In this document: positions 58,564-64,000 of the stretch, piece by piece
Layout of the letters: every line of letters starts with the position of its first letter
Numbering within the stretch: the first letter of the stretch is position 1
Assembly (NCBI GenBank): GCA_017419405.1
Contig: JAFOLH010000001.1
Span: 620,001 to 684,000 of the forward strand
Direction: 5' to 3'
DNA length: 64,000 nucleotides
DNA from: Renibacterium sp.
GTDB lineage: Bacteria > Actinomycetota > Actinomycetes > Actinomycetales > Micrococcaceae
Made by a program: the position numbers and the translations under genes
Notes under the pieces: model-generated
What the model was told of the DNA's origin: nothing
Databases searched by the model: none
What the model saw: the letters and a program-made list of their open reading frames with translations, nothing else

Positions 58564-59547
58564 GTGAGCGACGCTTCCTCCGCCTTCGGCTGGCTGCGCA
58601 AGCGGCTCGCCGAACTGCGCGGTGCCGGCGTCCGGGACGAGCCGCTGCTTCCCCGGGTCGCCGTGGTCACCGATTCGGCGGCGGCGCTGCCGGAGGAGGT
58701 GCAACAGGCTTTCGCCGCGGGAGCCCTGACCGTGGTCCCGATGCCGGTGATGGTCGACGGCGAAATCTTCAGCGAAGGCGATGCCGAGCTCGGCGAACGG
58801 CTGAGCCTGGCCCTGGCTGCCGGGAAACCGGTGAAGACCTCCAGGCCTTCACCGGGGCAATTCGAGCAGGTGTACCAGTCGTTGGCCGACCAGGGGTTCG
58901 ACGCCGTGGTCTCCGTGCACATTTCGGCTGAGCTTTCCGGCACCGTCGACGCCGCTCGACTGGCGGCCCGGCGGGTCGCGATCCCGGTCGAAGTCCTGGA
59001 TTCCCGCACCGTGGCCATGGCCCAGGGTTTCGGCGTCCGGGCCGCTTTGGTGGCTGCTGCGGCCGGCGGCGGCAGCGCTGCGGTGGCGGAGGCTGCGCGG
59101 CAGGCACTGGCCGGCAGCAAGGTGTTCTTCTACGTCCCGTCCTTGGAACAGCTGCGCCGGGGCGGCCGGATCGGGAATGCGGCGTCATGGCTCGGCACGG
59201 TGTTGGCGATCAAGCCGTTGCTCAGCTTTGCCGACGGCCGGGTGGTGCCGCTGGAACGAGTCCGCTCCGCCAGCCGGGCGATCGCCCGGGTGGAAGAACT
59301 GGCGCGGGAAGAACTCGGCTTGCGGACCAGGCCGACCAGCGTGGCGGTCCATGATTTCGGCAATCGGGAGCAGGCACTTGAACTGCTCGCCAAGATCGCG
59401 GACTCGGCGGCGCCGACGGAAATCTTCATCAGTGATCTGCCGTCGGTACTGGCGGCCCACGTGGGACTCGGCGTTTTGGCAGTGGTGATCAGCGACCTGA
59501 ATGGGCCACTGGATCCGAACATCGGTCCTCCACAGCCAAGCGAATAA
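58564..59547 (+). CDS. DegV-family fatty-acid-binding protein
   Basis: The 327-residue protein has the two-domain DegV fold that holds a single fatty acid, in some species as the FakB partner of fatty-acid kinase. Conserved stretches are VAVVTDSAAALPEEV near residue 30, KTSRPSPGQFEQVY near 93, VHISAELSGTVDAAR near 119 and LEQLRRGGRIGNAASW near 196. The GTG at 58564 starts 27 nt after the leuS stop. No fakA gene is adjacent. Confidence 0.93.
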   Translation: MSDASSAFGWLRKRLAELRGAGVRDEPLLPRVAVVTDSAAALPEEVQQAFAAGALTVVPMPVMVDGEIFSEGDAELGERLSLALAAGKPVKTSRPSPGQFEQVYQSLADQGFDAVVSVHISAELSGTVDAARLAARRVAIPVEVLDSRTVAMAQGFGVRAALVAAAAGGGSAAVAEAARQALAGSKVFFYVPSLEQLRRGGRIGNAASWLGTVLAIKPLLSFADGRVVPLERVRSASRAIARVEELAREELGLRTRPTSVAVHDFGNREQALELLAKIADSAAPTEIFISDLPSVLAAHVGLGVLAVVISDLNGPLDPNIGPPQPSE

Positions 59548-59601
59548 CTCAGCTTCCACACATGCCCGGCTCCGAGCGTGCGGGATGCAGCGCAGGCCGA
59601 C

Positions 59602-59607
59602 TAGGGT
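59602..59607 (+). promoter_or_regulatory. -10 element of leaderless comEA (TAGGGT)
   Basis: TAGGGT is followed by exactly 6 nt (CGTCGC) and the comEA ATG at 59614. No Shine-Dalgarno sequence is present. Confidence 0.5.
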
Positions 59608-59613
59608 CGTCGC

Positions 59614-60468
59614 ATGGCTCGGCGGATCAAGAACCTCGCAACGGCTGCCCGGATGGCAGAGCTTTTCCCGGTGCCCGGAGACCCGTCGGCGCCGAGCCCG
59701 GAGCCGGCGGTGGCCGCGCAAACCGACACCGAAGCGGCGGCGGGCTACCGGGAGCGGTACGAATTCCCGGAACCGGCGGGCCCCGAGCTGAAACGGCAGG
59801 CGTTGCGGCTGCGGGTGACCTGGGCGGCGACCGCCTCGGTCATCGTGCTGGCTCTGGTGATTGGCGCCGGCGTCCTCTGGCTGGGAGCCGGGACCGGATT
59901 CGGGGAGGCGGCCCCGAGCCTCGTCGAGCAGCCGGTTCCGGCGGTGGCGATTTCTGCCCAGGGCCGTAACCGAACCACTTCGGGCTCGGAGACCGGCCCG
60001 GTCGGCTCCGGCCAGGACACCGGGAATCTCCTGATCGTGCACATCGCGGGTTCGGTGGCCAAACCGGGCATCGTCCGGATGGCACCCGGGAGCAGGTTGT
60101 TCGAAGCTCTGGAAGCCGCGGGCGGGGCGCTTCCGGACGCGGCTTTGGCGACCGTCAATCTGGCCGCTGAACTGCAAGACGGTATGCAGGTCCTGGTGCC
60201 GAGTGCCGCCGAGGCGGCGGCGAACCCGCAAGCCGCCGTCCCCTCATCACCAGGTGGTGCGGCGCTGAGCCGCCCCGGCCCGGTCAACCTCAACCGGGCG
60301 AGCATCGAGGAACTCTTGGCGTTGCCCCGGATCGGACCGGTGACCGCGCAACGGATCCTCGAATGGCGTGCCGCCAACGGGCGGTTCCGGTCAGTCGACG
60401 ATTTGGCTGCCGTCGACGGCATCGGGATGAAGACCTTGGAATCATTGCGGTCCCTGCTGGTGGTCTGA
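59614..60468 (+). CDS. comEA: ComEA-family DNA-binding membrane protein
   Basis: The 284-residue protein should bind double-stranded DNA outside the membrane and hand it to the ComEC channel. A cytoplasmic head (about 1-68) precedes one membrane segment (VTWAATASVIVLALVIGAGVL), a linker, an SLBB domain (IVHIAGSVAKPGIVRMAPGSR, about 140-195) and paired helix-hairpin-helix motifs at the end (NLNRASIEELLALPRIGPVTAQRI; LAAVDGIGMKTLESL). comEC begins at the next base after the stop. Natural competence is not proven in this group. Confidence 0.92.
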   Translation: MARRIKNLATAARMAELFPVPGDPSAPSPEPAVAAQTDTEAAAGYRERYEFPEPAGPELKRQALRLRVTWAATASVIVLALVIGAGVLWLGAGTGFGEAAPSLVEQPVPAVAISAQGRNRTTSGSETGPVGSGQDTGNLLIVHIAGSVAKPGIVRMAPGSRLFEALEAAGGALPDAALATVNLAAELQDGMQVLVPSAAEAAANPQAAVPSSPGGAALSRPGPVNLNRASIEELLALPRIGPVTAQRILEWRAANGRFRSVDDLAAVDGIGMKTLESLRSLLVV

Positions 60469-62313
60469 ATGCCGGTGGCCGCGGTCCGTCGGTTGCCGAG
60501 ACAGCTTCGCGCGCGGTGTGAACGGCTGTTGGCTGATCGGCGCCGCTCCGCAAGCGTGGCCGTTCAGCACTCGCCGCGTTGGACGGATCTGCGATTGCTG
60601 CCGGTCACTGCAATGGTCTGGCTGACGAGTTGGTTCGGGATCCGGTTGAACGCCACGTTGGCGGTCGTTTCGGGTTTGCTCATGCTGGGATTGGCCTCCG
60701 GCGTGGTGCTCTGGCATTTCGGTTTCGCCGCCCGTGCTGCTGGAATCCGGATCGCTGCCGGAATCCGGATCGCTGAGCGACGTCGGCCGAAGGTGACCGC
60801 GGCCGTCGTGCTCAGCCTGAGCCTGGGCGGCATCGCGATGCTGTCCGGGTACGGGCAGGCTGCGCAACGGGAGGCGGACCCGTTGCACCGGATCGCCGAG
60901 CAACGGATGTTGCTTCCGGTCATTGTGGAATTCCTGGAAAGCCCGCGCAACTCCGGTGTGCCCGGCAAGGTCTCGGTCCTGGGCCGGGTGTCGCAGGCCG
61001 GATTGCTGGGGCAGGAAGTCGCCGGCAGCCTCAGGGTCGAGATCAGTGCCGGCTCCGAGTGGTCCGGTTTCCGGCGCGGTGACGTAGTGCGCACCGTGGG
61101 CGCGTTCAGGCTGAGCGAGCCCGGCGAGGCCGTGACGGCCAGAATGTCCGTACGGGGTCCGGCGCAGCGGATCGCTGAGCCTCCGCTGGCCACCGCCTGG
61201 CAGTCCGAGCTGCGGGAGCGGTTTTCCGACGCCTCCCAGTCGGTCTGGGGCGAGTGGCTGCCGGATGCGGCGGCACTGCTGCCGGGGATCGTCTTCGGCG
61301 ACCGGAGCCGGCAAAGCGCCGATCTGCTCGACGCCATGAAGACCACCGGGCTCACTCATCTGACTGCGGTCAGCGGTACGAATTGCAGTATCGTGCTGGC
61401 CGGATTGCTGCTATTCGCCCGGAGCTGCCGGTTGCCGAGATTCTGGAGCGCCGGTCTGGCCGCCGTGGGGCTGTTCGGCTTCGTGAGCTTGGTCGGCCCG
61501 GATCCGAGCGTGCTGCGCGCGGCGAGCATGGGATCCCTGGGTGTGCTGGCCCTGCTCGGCGGACGCGCCGGTCAGGCGGGCCCGCTGTTGTGCGCGGCGG
61601 GCACAGCGCTGCTCCTGATCGATCCCTGGCTCTCCGGAAGCTTCGGATTCGTCCTGTCGGTGCTGGCTACCGCCGGATTGATCGCGCTCGGGCCGCCCTT
61701 GCGGCTCTGGCTGGGTCGATGGCTGCCGGACTGGTTCGCGGTTCTGCTTTCGATCCCGTTAGCAGCCCAATTGGCGGTGGCCCCGGTGATCGTGCTGCTG
61801 CAACCGGCCCTGGCCAGCTATGCGGTGCCCGCGAACCTGTTCGCCGGGCCGGTAGTGGCCTGGAGCACGGTGCTCGGAATGCTGGGCTTGCTGCTGCTCG
61901 CCTTGGCGCCATGGGCGGCCGCTGGACTGATCGGGCTCGCCGGACTGGGCGCCGCGTGGATTGCGCTGGTTGCCCGCTTCTTCCAGGCGATTCCGGGGGC
62001 AGCCCTGCCGTGGTGGGAAGGCTGGCCCGGTGTCTTGGCGATGGCGGCGCTGTCCGGCAGCATCCTGATGCTGCTTGCGGTCTTCGGTGGCACTCCGGCG
62101 TTCCGGCAACGGCTTTCGGCCGGTGCCGCCCGGCTGCCCGGCGCCGGACGGCTGCCTGACGTCGTCCTGCTGCACCATGTCGTCCTGCTGCGCAGGGGGA
62201 TCGTCCGGTTTCGCAGGTCGCTGGGTTGGACGCTGGCGGCCGCCGGGGCGATGTTCCTGGGCGGATCGGCGGCCGCCTTGGTGCTCGGCCCGCTGATTCC
62301 GCTGCCGCCATGA
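60469..62313 (+). CDS. comEC: ComEC/Rec2 DNA-uptake channel, short form
   Basis: The 614-residue membrane protein has an N-terminal membrane pair, an external OB-like region (VSVLGRVSQAGLLGQEVAGSLRVE) and the competence domain with the signature TGLTHLTAVSGTNCSIVLAG near residue 287, followed by some eight membrane segments. It ends soon after the last segment and lacks the C-terminal metallo-beta-lactamase-like nuclease domain found in longer ComEC proteins. An 18-bp tandem duplication near the start adds six residues. It starts directly after comEA. Confidence 0.9.
   Translation: MPVAAVRRLPRQLRARCERLLADRRRSASVAVQHSPRWTDLRLLPVTAMVWLTSWFGIRLNATLAVVSGLLMLGLASGVVLWHFGFAARAAGIRIAAGIRIAERRRPKVTAAVVLSLSLGGIAMLSGYGQAAQREADPLHRIAEQRMLLPVIVEFLESPRNSGVPGKVSVLGRVSQAGLLGQEVAGSLRVEISAGSEWSGFRRGDVVRTVGAFRLSEPGEAVTARMSVRGPAQRIAEPPLATAWQSELRERFSDASQSVWGEWLPDAAALLPGIVFGDRSRQSADLLDAMKTTGLTHLTAVSGTNCSIVLAGLLLFARSCRLPRFWSAGLAAVGLFGFVSLVGPDPSVLRAASMGSLGVLALLGGRAGQAGPLLCAAGTALLLIDPWLSGSFGFVLSVLATAGLIALGPPLRLWLGRWLPDWFAVLLSIPLAAQLAVAPVIVLLQPALASYAVPANLFAGPVVAWSTVLGMLGLLLLALAPWAAAGLIGLAGLGAAWIALVARFFQAIPGAALPWWEGWPGVLAMAALSGSILMLLAVFGGTPAFRQRLSAGAARLPGAGRLPDVVLLHHVVLLRRGIVRFRRSLGWTLAAAGAMFLGGSAAALVLGPLIPLPP
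60736..60771. repeat. 18-bp tandem duplication in comEC
   Basis: Two copies of an 18-bp unit (60736-60753 and 60754-60771; GCTGCTGGAATCCGGATC and GCTGCCGGAATCCGGATC) differ at one base. They encode the repeated AAGIRI-AAGIRI just after the second membrane segment. The frame is kept. Confidence 0.85.
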
Positions 62314-62369
62314 GACCACCGGAAGCTGCGCGGATTTTCAATGTCGGTGCAGCATGGCAAGCTTGAGCT

Positions 62370-63383
62370 GTGCCAGCATCGAAAAGCAGCAGTGCCAAGC
62401 CAGCCGCCAACACGGTGAGTTGGCGGGCCATCCCAGCAGCTCCGATCATTTTGATCCAGGGGCCGGAAGAGTACATCGCGTACCGGGCACTGGATGCGGT
62501 GCGCGCTGCGGCCCGAGCGCAGCACCCGGATCTGGAACTGACCCGGATCGATGCTTCGAGTTACGCCGTCGGAGCCCTGGCCATGGCCACCAGCCCCTCA
62601 CTGTTCGGCGAGCCGAAGCTCTTGGAAATCAGCTCCCTGGCGAGCATGAGCGACGCCTTCTTGACGGACATGCTGGAATATCTCGCGGCACCGGAAGCCG
62701 ATTGCACGTTGGCCTTGCACCACGGCGGAGGGGTTCGCGGCAAAAAGCTGTTGGACGCGCTCAAGGCGGTCGGTTTTCCGGTGGTGGAATGCCAACCGCT
62801 GAAGAAAGACGCTGAGAAGGCAGATTTCGTGGTCGCCGAGTTCCGGGCTGCCGGGAAACGGATCGATCAAGAAGCAGTGCGTGCCCTGGTAGCTGCTCTG
62901 GGCTCGCAGCTTTCCGAGCTCGCCGCGGCCTGCAGCCAGTTGATCGCCGATGTGGAAGGCCCGGTCAGTGCCGATCTGGTCGACAAATATTACGGTGGCC
63001 GGGTCGAGGCGACGGCATTCAAAGTCGCAGACGCCGCGGTAGCCGGAAACGGCGCCGTCGCGTTGTCCAGTCTGCGTCACGCATTGGCTACCGGCGTCGA
63101 TCCGGTTCCACTGGTAGCTGCCTTGGCGATGAAGGTCCGCGGGGTGGCCAAAGTGCACGGCGTGCGCGGCAGCTCGGCGGGACTGGCCAAAGAATTGGGG
63201 ATGGCACCCTGGCAAGTCGACCAGGCGCGCCGGGAGGCGGAGCGGTGGAGCGGCGAGGGCTTGGCCGAAGCGGTGCGGGCTTTGGCGCTTGCCGACGCCC
63301 AGGTCAAAGGGGCCGGCCGGGATCCGGTGTACGCGGTGGAACGCGCCGTCACGATCATCGCAACTGCGGCGCGCGGTCGCTGA
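62370..63383 (+). CDS. holA: DNA polymerase III delta subunit
   Basis: HolA (337 residues) is the clamp-loader wrench that opens the sliding clamp. The N-terminal AAA-like domain reads APIILIQGPEEYIAYRALDAV, without a working P loop, as usual for delta; the central lid (LVAALGSQLSELAAACSQL) and the C-terminal collar (PLVAALAMKVRGVAKVHGV, LGMAPWQVDQARREAERW) are clear. The GTG at 62370 follows CAAGCT plus 6 nt and may be leaderless. It is next to comEC and convergent with rpsT, the common bacterial order. Confidence 0.93.
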   Translation: MPASKSSSAKPAANTVSWRAIPAAPIILIQGPEEYIAYRALDAVRAAARAQHPDLELTRIDASSYAVGALAMATSPSLFGEPKLLEISSLASMSDAFLTDMLEYLAAPEADCTLALHHGGGVRGKKLLDALKAVGFPVVECQPLKKDAEKADFVVAEFRAAGKRIDQEAVRALVAALGSQLSELAAACSQLIADVEGPVSADLVDKYYGGRVEATAFKVADAAVAGNGAVALSSLRHALATGVDPVPLVAALAMKVRGVAKVHGVRGSSAGLAKELGMAPWQVDQARREAERWSGEGLAEAVRALALADAQVKGAGRDPVYAVERAVTIIATAARGR

Positions 63384-63502
63384 GCGGTCGCTGATCAGTT
63401 CAGCTGGCTCCGGCCCGGCGTTCGGTACAGGAGTGGCCGGAAGGCTGCCCCGCCGGTCGGCGGTCCGCGAATTCCGGGTTAAACAAATTCCGGGGTTAAA
63501 CA

Positions 63503-63534
63503 CTAGTGGCCGGCCCCGAAGGACCGGCCACTAG
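63503..63534. terminator. Bidirectional hairpin, holA / rpsT
   Basis: CTAGTGGCCGG (63503-63513) pairs exactly with CCGGCCACTAG (63524-63534) around a 10-nt loop, between the convergent 3' ends. Minus-strand transcripts continue TGTTTAACC after the stem. Confidence 0.7.
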
Positions 63535-63545
63535 GGAAAACGCAA

Positions 63546-63812
63546 TTAGCCGTTCAGGCCGCTGACCTTCTTGGCGATGGCCGACTTGCGGTTGGCAGCC
63601 TGGTTGCTGTGGATAACACCCTTGCTGACCGCTTTGTCCAGCTTGCGGCTGGCGTGTGCCAGTGCGGTGCCAGCGGTTTCCTTATCACCGGCGTCGATGG
63701 CCTGGTTGACGGCGCGAACGGCCGTCTTCAGCTCCGACTTGACCGCGTTGTTGCGCTGACGCGCCTTCTCGTTGGTGAGAATGCGCTTCTTCTGGGACTT
63801 GATATTAGCCAC
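63546..63812 (-). CDS. rpsT: 30S ribosomal protein S20 (bS20)
   Basis: S20 (88 residues) is a helical 16S rRNA-binding protein. The sequence [20 protein letters not shown] at the N terminus and [20 protein letters not shown] at the end is typical. The GTG at 63812 is chosen because it starts this family sequence and AGAGAG lies 8 nt upstream; longer frames extend into the leader. The gene stands alone, convergent with holA. Confidence 0.96.
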   Translation of the reverse strand: MANIKSQKKRILTNEKARQRNNAVKSELKTAVRAVNQAIDAGDKETAGTALAHASRKLDKAVSKGVIHSNQAANRKSAIAKKVSGLNG

Positions 63813-63949
63813 GTAGTTAACTCTCTGTGTAAAGCGGAATTGGTCTAGAGGGCGTTGGCCCAGCCATTGACAGAGTGGGGAAACTCGATTTCGGTGAACG
63901 TCCGGCTGGCCCGTCGTGCCCGCCGACCTGCGCGGACACACAGCAATAA

Positions 63950-63955
63950 ACTTTA
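63950..63955 (-). promoter_or_regulatory. Probable rpsT -10 element (TAAAGT)
   Basis: Read on the minus strand, TAAAGT lies about 138 nt upstream of the rpsT GTG. It would give a leader of roughly 130 nt, common for ribosomal protein genes. No clear -35 box was seen. Confidence 0.4.
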
Positions 63956-64000
63956 GCAGAAATTCAGGCAAAGGGCTGAATGGTCGGCCAGCGCCGCGCA

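Overview
The window is a 64-kb stretch of a high-GC actinobacterial chromosome. Protein sequences and gene order (hisS-aspS; rarA; stand-alone rpsD; DUF948-DUF6167-alaS-ruvX-mltG-aroEC KB-efp-nusB; pyrR-pyrB-pyrC-carA-carB-pyrF; mihF-gmk-rpoZ-coaBC-metK-priA; leuS; comEA-comEC-holA-rpsT) fit the family Micrococcaceae (Arthrobacter and relatives). The genus is not resolved from sequence alone. No rRNA, tRNA, IS element, prophage or CRISPR array was seen, so this is mainly core chromosome with a few accessory insertions.

Layout. 1-1220: minus-strand DUF349-like gene (partial) and a cyclophilin-type isomerase. 1448-8400: hisS, aspS, an acVLRF1 release-factor-like gene divergent from rarA, an unknown gene, and rpsD. 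8603-19144: the alaS/ruvX/mltG run, then the shikimate genes aroE-aroC-aroK-aroB, a small TPR-like gene, efp and nusB. 19262-20605: a minus-strand PrsW membrane protease. 20750-29669: a complete seven-gene pyrimidine operon headed by pyrR, with a PyrR-binding RNA loop in its leader. 29744-38288: a drug-type MFS exporter, a mycothiol-dependent-type enzyme, mihF, gmk, rpoZ, coaBC, metK and a helicase-degenerate priA. 38330-43159: an accessory patch with HdeD, a TetX-like FAD monooxygenase, and an aldo/keto reductase - hydrolase - glycosyltransferase run. 43177-48485: a SorC-type regulator divergent from glpD-glpF-glpK. 49118-52183: a five-gene surface-protein operon built around a SipW-type signal peptidase. 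52245-63812: putA, leuS with an attenuator, degV, comEA, comEC, holA and rpsT.

Regulation is the most informative part. At least six genes start 5-7 nt after a TANNNT -10 element, as expected for leaderless mRNAs. The start of rarA and of the divergent acVLRF1 gene share one 21-bp perfect palindrome that carries an identical -10 element on each strand. leuS is preceded by an 8-codon leader peptide with three consecutive Leu codons, itself apparently leaderless, followed by mutually exclusive antiterminator and terminator stems. A CRP-like box lies in the unusually long 632-bp region before the SipW operon. A perfect 17-bp operator-like palindrome sits inside the promoter of the FAD monooxygenase.

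The best candidate for a little-described system is the SipW operon. Three exported proteins share a [FY]A[FY]W signal-peptide motif, next to their own Ser/His signal peptidase and an LPETG wall-anchored protein. This resembles a TasA-like fibre or matrix export module tied to the wall.
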